64,000 bases of DNA from CBDCWQ01 sp965223435 (lineage in GTDB: Bacteria; Myxococcota; Kuafuiibacteriia; Kuafuiibacteriales; Kuafuiibacteriaceae), in NCBI GenBank assembly GCA_965223435.1, contig CBDCWQ010000022.1, positions 310,001 to 374,000 on the forward strand, written 5' to 3'. This document shows, piece after piece, positions 46,250 to 55,482 of this stretch. Position 1 is the stretch's first letter. Each line of letters starts with the position of its first letter. Under the pieces are notes generated by a model. It had not been told where the DNA came from and ran no database searches. It saw only the letters and a list, made by a program, of their open reading frames with translations. The translations under genes and the position numbers were made by a program.

Positions 46250-47224
46250 GTGACCACGGTGGGTTTCGAATTCGTGAGGGAGGCATGGTACGGTACGCCG
46301 GTGGGAAAGGCTCGTGAAGAGCGTCCTCGGAGACGGCGCCGGGTCCGGAGGATCAAATTTGATCTTCACCGTGCGATGTTTGTTCTCCCGAATCTCTTCA
46401 CGGTCTCCAGTATCTTTTGCGGCTTCTACGCCATCACCCTCTGTGGTGATGATCCCGAACCCATCCACCTTTATCGGGCGGCCATTGCGATCTTCTTCGG
46501 CATCTTCTTTGACATGTTTGATGGTCGAGTCGCACGCCTGACCAAGACCCAAAGTGAGTTTGGCGTACAGCTGGACTCCTTAGCCGACCTCATTTCCTTC
46601 GGCTGCGCACCCGCCATACTTCTCTATCGCTGGTCTTTGAGCAGCCTCGAGTTCTTGGGGTTGATGGTCGCCTTTTTGTACGTTGCCTGCGGGGCCCTGA
46701 GGTTGGCAAGGTTCAATGTCTTGGCGAGCCGAGAACCAGGACCGTCGAAGCACTTTCTCGGTCTCCCCATTCCTTTGGCCGCGGGCACAGTGGTCGCGCT
46801 CGTGATGGCCAGCTACCCCTTTGACCGCCCTGCCCTGGGCGGCACCGCAGGCGTGGCTACCGTGACCATCCTTTTGGCCGCACTGATGGTCTCAAACGTT
46901 CGCTACCGAAGCTTCAAAGACCTCCGCCCCTCTCGGAAGTCTGTCACCTTCGTCTTCGTGCTTCTTTTGGTGTTTGCGGCCGTTTCGGCACAGCTCAAAC
47001 CCACAATCGCATTGGCGGCGCTGTTCTTGGGCTACATCAGTTTGGGGCTTGCCGAAGAGGCCGTGTTCTTTCGAACCCGAAGACACAAAGCCGCCGCGCG
47101 AGAAGAAACCATCGTCCCCAGGCACGACGAGCCCGAAGAAGCGGAAGAAGAGTTTCTCGATGTCGACGACGACGAGGACGAGGCGTCAGACGAGTCGTGC
47201 GCCCCCTACCCCAAAGACGCCTAG
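46250..47224 (+). CDS. pssA: CDP-diacylglycerol-serine O-phosphatidyltransferase
   Basis: The 324-residue protein has about eight spans and the CDP-alcohol phosphotransferase signature in MFDGRVARLTKTQSEFGVQL followed by DSLAD (DGxxAR...G...D...D). It transfers phosphatidyl groups from CDP-diacylglycerol to serine, leading to phosphatidylethanolamine. The basic N-terminus (RPRRRRRVRRIK) faces the cytoplasm. The C-terminus is a very acidic tail (EEAEEEFLDVDDDEDE). The GTG start is uncertain. It ends directly against the convergent RHS gene. Confidence 0.92.
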   Translation: MTTVGFEFVREAWYGTPVGKAREERPRRRRRVRRIKFDLHRAMFVLPNLFTVSSIFCGFYAITLCGDDPEPIHLYRAAIAIFFGIFFDMFDGRVARLTKTQSEFGVQLDSLADLISFGCAPAILLYRWSLSSLEFLGLMVAFLYVACGALRLARFNVLASREPGPSKHFLGLPIPLAAGTVVALVMASYPFDRPALGGTAGVATVTILLAALMVSNVRYRSFKDLRPSRKSVTFVFVLLLVFAAVSAQLKPTIALAALFLGYISLGLAEEAVFFRTRRHKAAAREETIVPRHDEPEEAEEEFLDVDDDEDEASDESCAPYPKDA

Positions 47225-50200
47225 TCAGTTCGCCTGGGGTAGCCCATTGATGCGCCGTTTGGTGGCACGCTGAAGGGCTTCGTAACTCGATTTGGAATGG
47301 TCTCCCAAGAGGAAGAACGAGCGGAGTGCGCGCACGGGATCTAAGGCCTGGTGCAGTACGTCGATTCGTTTGCTGAAGGTCGAAGGATCAAACTGGGATA
47401 CCCCATTGCGGTCGATGTAAATCTCATGGCCAGCCTCTCCGTGGGTGAGCCATGGGGCTGCGAGGTTGACTCTGGGAATGAGGTCTAGGCCGTGGACTGT
47501 TCGGAAGAGTCCCCTTCCATAGTCTTCTAGATTCTGTTTGATTCCTGCGAGAAGTGTCTCATCTCCTACCGGCGGTTGGCCTACCGTGTAGGTGGATACC
47601 ACTGGGTTCTTGCGATGCAGACGATGCGCGGTAAACAGCATCGCGTTGGCACCTCCTAGGCTATGACCCGCAACAACAACCTTGACCGGGTCCGAACTCA
47701 GTTGATCATAGCTTGCGAGATTTTCTTCAACCTGGTCGACAAGCGAAAGAAACTGAGTGAGGAACCCGGCATGCACTTTGCCCTCGCCAAAAAGAGGGTC
47801 GGCGTCGACCACGGGTCCCGCGAGGTCGATAGCGAGATCGACCGCACTGGCCGTACCTCGGAAGGCAACCAACGCTGCGTTGGTTTTTGGGTCATATGCG
47901 GTGAAGGCTTGGCCGTCGGTCCATGTCGTTTCGATGGGGCGTACTTTCTCAAAGCCGAGCGCTTCGGTCCCTTGAATGATTTTCAAAGGGCTGTTGTAGG
48001 CAATGGCCGATGCTTTTGCAGCCAAGGCGGCGTTGACGGGGTTGAAGCTGGAATCGCCTGGATGCCAGGCCACATGGCGGTTTTTGTACAGATCGCGTCC
48101 TTGGGGTCCTGAAAAGTCAGGCGACGCGTCGTTGAGCGGGCGGGCGGTGAGACCGGAGGGATCGAGTGCATCGAGCGGACGATTGTGCACGTACGTGTAC
48201 AGGTTAACGCCGTCAACAAACCCGGCGGGATCCCTTTGGAGGAAACGCCCGAGCGTGGACTTGTAGTCTCGATTTCGGTAGTGCCATAGGCCGGCTTCGG
48301 CATCCCATCTTCGCCCGGTGAAGCCGTAGGGGTTGCCGAGAGGGCTTTTGTTGGCGCTACTTAAGGGGGCACCCGAAAAGACGCGCATCTGACCGAAGGC
48401 CTGGTACTGATAATATTCCGCCACTGAGCCGTCCGCGCGCACGAGCGCGATGGGGCTAAAGCGGTGGTCCTTGACGTAAAAGTATCGCTTCCCAGAGCGC
48501 TCCATCATAAGCAGATCGTCAATGTATGTACCATAAACAAAGCTTCGTTCTATTTCGCCGGAATAGCTGCGCTCCTGGATGACACGACCTCCGTGGTAAA
48601 TGAACTTGGTTGTCTTTTCTTCCTGTCCCTTGTCCACCTGTGTCCTCAGGACCCGCCGGCTGAGCGCATCGTAGCCATATCGAATGGTGGTCGTGGGTCT
48701 TGTGACTTGCACGAGGCGATTGGCCCAGTCGTAGGTGTAGGTCGTGTTGCCGTGCCGCGTAAGGTTCCCTCGAGCGTCATATCCGACGTTGGTTTGCATG
48801 ATGTGATCTTGGGGTGTGTATGCGGTTGTCTTGACCGTACCCGATTCGTTTGTTTCGGTTCGGTTGCCAGACTTGTCATAAGCCCAATAGCGTTCTGTTG
48901 AGCCATCGCGACCGTCGTCTTGGCTTGTGAGGCGGTTGAGGTCATCATAATCATACCCGCGAAGGCCCGCGATAGGAACACTGTCGGAGGTATTGCTTTG
49001 GAGTTCCTCGGACTCGATGCTCCCCGAGGCGCTGTACCGTATCTGCTGGGTCATGAGGCGGTTGAGGAGAGTGCCCGTTTTGACGCCAACTTCTCGTCTG
49101 GTTTGTCTTCCGGACGCCGCATACTGGATGCTGGTTTGAATGGCGGGGCTGCCGCCCAGCGTTTCTTGGAAAACTCGACCGACCCTGTTTGCTTCGAAGG
49201 AAGCGATGTGCCCGTGTTGATCGTGTACCGTCTTGAGGAGGTCACCGGCACCAAACTCCAAGCTTAATTGTAGACCCTCAGTATCGATTGCATCTGGGTA
49301 CTTGATAGACGTGACATGCCCCACTGCGTCGTACCCTATGCGCACGTGTTCACCGTCTTGGATTTCTGCGGTGACTCGGTCGAGATCGTCATATTCAAGG
49401 CGAAGCTCGTGGGGTGTGTCCCCGTCTGTTCGGTCTATCGCCAAGGTAAGACGTGATACCGCATCGTATTCGAACTCCTGCACAACTTTTTTGGCAACGG
49501 TGACCGCCGTTAATCTGCCCAGGGCATCGTGAGTTCGTTCTATCGCGACTCCTCCGGGGAGCGTTGTGGATTTAGGCTTGCCGAAGACATGGTAGGTGTG
49601 GCCTATCGGCGCGGCGCCCGACCCCTGGGGTACGCTGGTGAGTCTGCCCAGCTTGTCGTACAAGAACGAAAGTGTTTCTCCGCGCGGTGTTGTGACTTCA
49701 CTGATCTCACCAAAAACGTTGTGCGTGGAAATGGTTGTCGTGCCCATGGGTGCGGTTTTGGTTGTCGTGCGTCCATTGGGACTGTATTGCGTTTTGGTTT
49801 TCAGTCCGTTGGCCTCGATGCTTTGTGTCAGTCTACCAAGGTTGTCGTATGCTAGGCCTTGCAAAAGACCATTTTCGTCGCTGATGGCAGTGAGGTTGGA
49901 AGCCAGATCATAGTCATAATAGGTAGCGTCCCCAGCGGGGTCTTCAGACGTGATTTTTCGATTCATCGCGTCGTAGTAGGAACGCCAATGTTCGCCACGC
50001 GCATCTATTTGTGCGCTTACATTTCCATTCTGGTCGTACAGGATCCCGCGCCGGTTGCCGATCGGATCAATGGATGCACTGAGCTCACCGTCTTGATTGT
50101 AGGTGAAGGTTCTTGAGTGACCGTTTGCGTCGATCTTTTCAATCAGGCGACCCATGCTGTCATGCCGCCACTCGGTTCGGCGGGAAAGCGCATCCGTTTT

Positions 50201-53200
50201 CGCTGTCATTCGACCGGAGCCGTCGTATTCGTATCGGGTTGTATTACCCAGGGCGTCGGTCTCTTTGGTCATCCTCCGGAGTGCATCGTAGGCGAAAGCA
50301 CGGTGACTAAGGACGTTGCCCCCAGGTTCAGTCATGACGACCAGATCGACATTGTTATTCCCATCGTATCGTGCCCACTTGACGGTTCCAGTCGGGCCGA
50401 TTTCCTTGGTTTGTCGACCCCGATCGTCGTAGAAATATCGGCGGATTCGCTTGAGTTGGGGTTCGGAGCTGTGGTGCGTAGACTCCAGGACCAATAGGCC
50501 TCGGGAGTCCCATTCACGCCTTTCGACCAGTTCGTGTACCTTCGTGATTTTGATTCGACGGCGGTGGATGAGCTTGCCTGTGCTGTCCACGATGTTTCTA
50601 TGTGGCCTAGTCGGTTCTAGGGGATCGAAGTAGTTGTGAGACGTTGCCGTCGAATGTGCATTGATTTGGCGTGTGAGTCGTCCTAGACCGTCGTAGTTAT
50701 ACACGGTTTGGGCTCCAGCGGCATTGGTCTGCGCAATCAGTTGGCCTACACCGTCGAAGTCTCGGTACTCCGTGCCACCAAGAGGGTCAGTGGTGCTTGT
50801 GGAGCGGCCCATTGCGTCGAGGGTGTGCTCGACTCGGTGGCCTTTGGCATCGATGGACAAGGTGAGCCGGCCGGAAGGGTCGTAGGCAAATCGCTCAGTC
50901 CTTCCGCTGGGACTGATGCGGGCCTTGAGTTTGGCCCCCGCCACGATGTCTCTCGCGGTGTAGTATTCAAACTTCCACACCCCACCGTCGGGATCGATCC
51001 GGGTTTTGATGCTGCCGTCTTTGCGGAAGTTGGTGCGGGTTTGCGCGCCTTCGGAATCAACGACGAGTGTGCGCTGGTCATTCCAGTTGTAACCAAATTG
51101 CGTTCGATTTCCAGCGGGGTCGGTTTTGGAAACGAGTCGCCCAAGCCAGTCATAGACAAAAAGAGTGGTGTGCCCCCCAGTGGTTTCTCTCAGCGGCAGT
51201 CGCCCCGTGTCGTCATATTCGATGGTCGTGAATTGCGTGTTGAGGTCTGCGGTGTTTGTTTTCTTGGTCAAGTTTCCGTAGGTGTCGTAAAAGTAGTTCC
51301 GCTTGATTTGTCGAACGACACGCTTAGGGTTGCCCGGGACCTTGACCGGTCTCCCTTCTTCTAGGATGAATCGTTCGCCTTGGTTTACGGATACAGGCGC
51401 GAGGGACAGGTCCCTCAGCGATTCGGTGAGATTTCCTTTGGCATCGTAGGAGAACTGGGTGGGGTAGCCGAGGTTGTCGACTCTCTTGGTGACCCGATTT
51501 TTCGCGTCGTACGCCCACTTCATTTGGGTGACGAGGGGGCCGCCCTTGGTAATTTGTCTTTTGATCTGGGTTAGGTTTCGACGCCGTCCAGGGGTGGTCG
51601 TAGGTTCGTATTCAAAAAGGGTTTGGTATCCGTTTTCGTCAATTTGAACCATCAAGTTGTGAAAATCGTCGTACTTTTGGGTCTGAACAGAGCCATCAGC
51701 GTTTTCACGGCGAATGATATCGTTTCGGGCGTTCCAGAATACTTTTTGGCGGTAACCGGATTCGTCCCAGGTTTCCGCGTACCGGTTTATGGGGCTATAG
51801 AGAAAATGGAAGCGACCTCCTTGTCTGTTGACATGAAAGGACACCCGATCGTTTTTGAAGTACCTGATCTTTAACCAGTCCCCGGTCGGAAGGGTATATT
51901 GACTCATGTTGTGGTTGTTGAGCGGGTTCTCTTGCCCACTAAGATACTGGTACTGCGTCGGATGCCCCAACAAATTGGTGTAGGTGATCAAATCTTGACC
52001 GTCGTAAGCGTAGTGAACGCTCCGACCCGTGAAGTCGGTAATGCGGATGACCTTTCCTTGAGACCCGTAAGAAAAGGCCAGATGTTCTCCTGAGGCGCTT
52101 CGAATCCTGGCCAGCCTTCCCTTGAGGTTGTAGCCGAAACGAAGACTGTTCCCATTGGGATCTGTCTTCTGAAGAAGCTGCCCACCGCGCGCCATGAACT
52201 TTGCGGTAGAACCGTCGCGATAGCGCATGACGTACACATCGCCTTGGCGTCGCAGGCGGAATAGAACACCAGGGGGATACGTATATGCTCCTGCTCCGTC
52301 GTCAACCAGGCGGTAGGGCGTTCGGTCTGCGTCATAGTAGATGACGTGCGTTTTCGCGCCATCTTGCTCAAAGAGCAGAGACTCGGAATGGTTCCACGCC
52401 CAGCCGTAACCAAAAAGGCCATCGTACACCAGTCGACTTCGATAGGTCCTTTTGATCGAAAGGTCAGGCCCTCGCGAGCGGATTGTTATGTCTGGTCGCT
52501 CGTCGACATAAAACTCGCCGGAAATAAGGTTGACGGGGTCGCCCGCGAGTTCAGGTTGTGCTCCCACGTGTTCGGGCGGCGGTGCGTTGTGGACGCGCTC
52601 GTCGCTGCCGACGCTTTCTACAACCGCTTCGGCCAAATTGCTGTTTGGGGGCGGTTCGAAGGAAACATGTTCAGAGCTTGCCTCAGTGACAATCAAGTCA
52701 TCGCGTACAACTTTGTTTGAATCGGCAAAAGCCTCCGGGGGAACCGTCACCGGGCTTTGCCCCTGTGCGGTGACTTTGGGCGGTCCGGCGGACTGATTAA
52801 AACGTACATCGACCATGGACCCCTCAATGCTGAGTTCTGGGCTGAGCGGGAGCCTTGATGTGGACACCGAGACGATTTGTCGGTTCTTCACCGTAAACAC
52901 AATTTGCCACGCGCTCTTGGTGACCAGACCCTCCTGGGCAGCACCAATGGGTGTGGTGTGCATTCCGTTGTGATCACCGACCTGGAGAACGGCGGGGTGA
53001 TCGCCGACAATGGTGACCGTTCCGGTGCCTTGCGGATCGAGCTTTTGGTTGACTTGTGCGCTTTCGCTCATGAGCCAGACGTCTTTGCCTTTGAGGGGGA
53101 ATCGGGTTGTGTCCGAACCCTGCGAACCACCAGAGAAACTGGATAGCGGAATGGGCACCGCGCTTGAGCCGACGTGGCGGTCAATGCCCGCGTCGGTTGA

Positions 53201-55435
53201 GACCACGTCGCTACCGCTGCCCCCATTGTCGGTGCCCAGCCAATACCAATTGCCTTTTTTGCTTTGAGTAAGAAGAACAAAGTGCTTTCGACCGTCGGCG
53301 CTCGATAGCTTCTTGACCGGTAGAATAACGCTCAGAACATGGCTTTGTTTGAGCTCCTTTATGATGGATGAGACCCGGTTGGAAAGGCTGGCGTCACTTT
53401 GGTCTTGGTCGAAATAGACCGGTGTATGACCCGGCCCGGTCCGGTAAAACAGTCTCCCCTGGCCATCGATGTTGGCACGGGTCAAGGTGACGATCTCAAT
53501 GTCTTCTCGTTTGGCCTGAAAGAGTCCCGCGATGGTACTCATCGCAGGTGAGAAGGTCCAGTCTTCGAGAGCTTCGGACTCTTGGAAAGACCCATTGTAG
53601 TGGATGAGATCCTTGTGGAATTGGAAAAAGTCCGACTCCCAGTCGACAAGGTGTGGGGTACCTTCCCAGGGGTGATGTTTGTTTTTCCATAGGTGCCATG
53701 ATCCCCCCATCGCATGAACTCTAAAGCGGGGGACAATCAAAAACGGGCTTTCGGAATCAAATGAGATGGAGGTGTTGTCCGAGGCGCCCGTCAATACGTT
53801 CGAAACCATGAACACGGTGGTGGAACGGCTCCCAAATCCCTGCTCGGTGTGCAACAAAGCTCGCACTTGCTCGGCGTCTGACCGAAATCGGTCAAGATAC
53901 TGGCCGGCAAGCAAGGTCCCAAATGCACCCAAAAAGTCCGCTCTTGGGGCGAGCGCGCTGTTGGCGACTGCGGCGATGGATGCGACTCGGAGTTTGTTTT
54001 CGTGCCGTCTCGAAACGCTTTTGTTGTGGGATAGGGCGTCAAGCCCAATCGCCACAATCGAACCGACCTCGAGGTGGGTCAGGGGATGGTTCCAACGGGC
54101 CTGATAGGCGTTCTCTTCGGGTGATTTGTACTGAAGTGTCGCGGTTGCCCCCAGTGTAAGCGATTCAGTTGCTCGGGCAACGATGTGGTCATCGATACGA
54201 AGCCTAGGCGACGATCCGGTGGCGTTGTTGGATGTGATTCCGCAATCAAGGACGAAGCTCCGCCCAGAAATTTCTGGAAGGTAGGCTCGATACTCGAGGA
54301 GTTTCTTCTTGTCCCCGTCACGAACGAGTAAAAAATCAAACCAGGACCGCTCCGAGACATGCACCTCATCGCTTCGCTCGACTCTGCCTACTGAGGGATG
54401 ACTGGTACCCCAGTAGTCGGACCAGTTTTGCCAGGTTCGGGCTCCGGGTAACGAACGGGGGAGGAGGCGGGAACGCCTGGTCACAATATGTTCTTTTTTG
54501 GGAAGCGAGTTCAGCGAGTCCATCGGTAAGCCGGCGCCTTTGATGTACGTCTTGATTCGACTCTTCAGATACTCGACCGTGGTCAGTGTTCTCGGTTTGG
54601 AACGGTAGTCTTCCAAAAGGGTGCTAAGCGCTTCGGGTACTTTGGGTTGCTGCGTTTCTGCATCCATAAAAATGTCAAAGCCTTCGAACGCGACGTGCGT
54701 TTCTTTGACCCACGGCGCCAAAGGTACCCAAAGGCCGGCGTCGGCGGGCGCCAGACCAATTCCGCTGCCGGAGCGGTAGAACCCGTTTGAAACCCAAACT
54801 TCGGCGTAGACGCCGGGGTATATACCCGCACGGTCACGTTGTGACGGACTCACCCAGTTGCGAAAACCAGCACGTCGGTAGCGAGCAGGAACGCCCGAAA
54901 GACGCATCAGCGTGATCAACAATGAGGTCTGATCCCATTCATTGCCTCTCTTAGTTTGGTAGGTGACAAGCGCGCCTTTGCGTGACCAGTAGTAGGGTTC
55001 ATACTCGATATGATTGTGGACCCAGTTGTAAATCCTCGCGGGGTTGTAGTTAAGTTTTCGGACAAGTGCAGCCATCTCTTTCGTAAACCGAACCTCGATC
55101 GACTCTCCCAGGTGCGGAAGTATTGGCTTTTTGGGACCCAGCGTTTCTTTGGGATAGATATTGTTGTGGTTTGGTGAATAGCCCGTGAGGTATTCGTGTA
55201 GGTCCGTATATCCATCTTTGTCGGAATCGAGGCCAGGGTTTTTGAAGTACAGCCTTTTTTGTGGGCTCAGGGTATAGATGGGGCCGGCCTCGGTCGTGGA
55301 AGCGGTCGACGGCGTGCCTGCGCTGAACTCCTTCTTGCTAGAGGATGCACCTCGACCGCACGCCAAAACGGAGGCTACCGCGATGCACATACAAATGTTG
55401 CTGTGATTGGGAATAAGGGATCGCTGTCTTTTCAT
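47225..55435 (-). CDS. Giant RHS/YD-repeat lipoprotein with C-terminal class 3 lipase domain
   Basis: The 2736-residue product starts with a lipoprotein signal (lipobox ending at Cys26). An Asp-rich calcium-like motif follows (SDKDGYTDLHEY, about 70-82) and a transglutaminase-like region (about 120-240; NEWDQTSLLITLMRLSGVPA) in which the usual catalytic Cys is absent. RHS/DUF6531 begins near 985, YD repeats fill about 1070-2340, and the RHS core (YRNRDYKSTLGRFLQRDPAG, YTYVHNRPLDALDPSGL) ends at about 2428. The tail is an alpha/beta-hydrolase of the class 3 lipase type with likely triad Ser2592 (GHSLGG), Asp2651 (GLDLIPR) and His2670 (AGHEI). RHS proteins cage C-terminal toxins, so this is probably a phospholipase-like effector. 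No immunity gene follows; pssA converges. ATG after AAGGA. Confidence 0.9.
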   Translation of the reverse strand: MKRQRSLIPNHSNICMCIAVASVLACGRGASSSKKEFSAGTPSTASTTEAGPIYTLSPQKRLYFKNPGLDSDKDGYTDLHEYLTGYSPNHNNIYPKETLGPKKPILPHLGESIEVRFTKEMAALVRKLNYNPARIYNWVHNHIEYEPYYWSRKGALVTYQTKRGNEWDQTSLLITLMRLSGVPARYRRAGFRNWVSPSQRDRAGIYPGVYAEVWVSNGFYRSGSGIGLAPADAGLWVPLAPWVKETHVAFEGFDIFMDAETQQPKVPEALSTLLEDYRSKPRTLTTVEYLKSRIKTYIKGAGLPMDSLNSLPKKEHIVTRRSRLLPRSLPGARTWQNWSDYWGTSHPSVGRVERSDEVHVSERSWFDFLLVRDGDKKKLLEYRAYLPEISGRSFVLDCGITSNNATGSSPRLRIDDHIVARATESLTLGATATLQYKSPEENAYQARWNHPLTHLEVGSIVAIGLDALSHNKSVSRRHENKLRVASIAAVANSALAPRADFLGAFGTLLAGQYLDRFRSDAEQVRALLHTEQGFGSRSTTVFMVSNVLTGASDNTSISFDSESPFLIVPRFRVHAMGGSWHLWKNKHHPWEGTPHLVDWESDFFQFHKDLIHYNGSFQESEALEDWTFSPAMSTIAGLFQAKREDIEIVTLTRANIDGQGRLFYRTGPGHTPVYFDQDQSDASLSNRVSSIIKELKQSHVLSVILPVKKLSSADGRKHFVLLTQSKKGNWYWLGTDNGGSGSDVVSTDAGIDRHVGSSAVPIPLSSFSGGSQGSDTTRFPLKGKDVWLMSESAQVNQKLDPQGTGTVTIVGDHPAVLQVGDHNGMHTTPIGAAQEGLVTKSAWQIVFTVKNRQIVSVSTSRLPLSPELSIEGSMVDVRFNQSAGPPKVTAQGQSPVTVPPEAFADSNKVVRDDLIVTEASSEHVSFEPPPNSNLAEAVVESVGSDERVHNAPPPEHVGAQPELAGDPVNLISGEFYVDERPDITIRSRGPDLSIKRTYRSRLVYDGLFGYGWAWNHSESLLFEQDGAKTHVIYYDADRTPYRLVDDGAGAYTYPPGVLFRLRRQGDVYVMRYRDGSTAKFMARGGQLLQKTDPNGNSLRFGYNLKGRLARIRSASGEHLAFSYGSQGKVIRITDFTGRSVHYAYDGQDLITYTNLLGHPTQYQYLSGQENPLNNHNMSQYTLPTGDWLKIRYFKNDRVSFHVNRQGGRFHFLYSPINRYAETWDESGYRQKVFWNARNDIIRRENADGSVQTQKYDDFHNLMVQIDENGYQTLFEYEPTTTPGRRRNLTQIKRQITKGGPLVTQMKWAYDAKNRVTKRVDNLGYPTQFSYDAKGNLTESLRDLSLAPVSVNQGERFILEEGRPVKVPGNPKRVVRQIKRNYFYDTYGNLTKKTNTADLNTQFTTIEYDDTGRLPLRETTGGHTTLFVYDWLGRLVSKTDPAGNRTQFGYNWNDQRTLVVDSEGAQTRTNFRKDGSIKTRIDPDGGVWKFEYYTARDIVAGAKLKARISPSGRTERFAYDPSGRLTLSIDAKGHRVEHTLDAMGRSTSTTDPLGGTEYRDFDGVGQLIAQTNAAGAQTVYNYDGLGRLTRQINAHSTATSHNYFDPLEPTRPHRNIVDSTGKLIHRRRIKITKVHELVERREWDSRGLLVLESTHHSSEPQLKRIRRYFYDDRGRQTKEIGPTGTVKWARYDGNNNVDLVVMTEPGGNVLSHRAFAYDALRRMTKETDALGNTTRYEYDGSGRMTAKTDALSRRTEWRHDSMGRLIEKIDANGHSRTFTYNQDGELSASIDPIGNRRGILYDQNGNVSAQIDARGEHWRSYYDAMNRKITSEDPAGDATYYDYDLASNLTAISDENGLLQGLAYDNLGRLTQSIEANGLKTKTQYSPNGRTTTKTAPMGTTTISTHNVFGEISEVTTPRGETLSFLYDKLGRLTSVPQGSGAAPIGHTYHVFGKPKSTTLPGGVAIERTHDALGRLTAVTVAKKVVQEFEYDAVSRLTLAIDRTDGDTPHELRLEYDDLDRVTAEIQDGEHVRIGYDAVGHVTSIKYPDAIDTEGLQLSLEFGAGDLLKTVHDQHGHIASFEANRVGRVFQETLGGSPAIQTSIQYAASGRQTRREVGVKTGTLLNRLMTQQIRYSASGSIESEELQSNTSDSVPIAGLRGYDYDDLNRLTSQDDGRDGSTERYWAYDKSGNRTETNESGTVKTTAYTPQDHIMQTNVGYDARGNLTRHGNTTYTYDWANRLVQVTRPTTTIRYGYDALSRRVLRTQVDKGQEEKTTKFIYHGGRVIQERSYSGEIERSFVYGTYIDDLLMMERSGKRYFYVKDHRFSPIALVRADGSVAEYYQYQAFGQMRVFSGAPLSSANKSPLGNPYGFTGRRWDAEAGLWHYRNRDYKSTLGRFLQRDPAGFVDGVNLYTYVHNRPLDALDPSGLTARPLNDASPDFSGPQGRDLYKNRHVAWHPGDSSFNPVNAALAAKASAIAYNSPLKIIQGTEALGFEKVRPIETTWTDGQAFTAYDPKTNAALVAFRGTASAVDLAIDLAGPVVDADPLFGEGKVHAGFLTQFLSLVDQVEENLASYDQLSSDPVKVVVAGHSLGGANAMLFTAHRLHRKNPVVSTYTVGQPPVGDETLLAGIKQNLEDYGRGLFRTVHGLDLIPRVNLAAPWLTHGEAGHEIYIDRNGVSQFDPSTFSKRIDVLHQALDPVRALRSFFLLGDHSKSSYEALQRATKRRINGLPQAN

Positions 55436-55482
55436 TTTTGAGTCCTTCTGGTGCTGCTGGTCCTAGATACGGTGCTTGGGTC

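Noticed and set aside
50000..52500. Possible tandem DNA repeats in the RHS gene
   Set aside because: The YD repeats are degenerate at protein level and do not form clean DNA repeats; no CRISPR-like spacing was seen.
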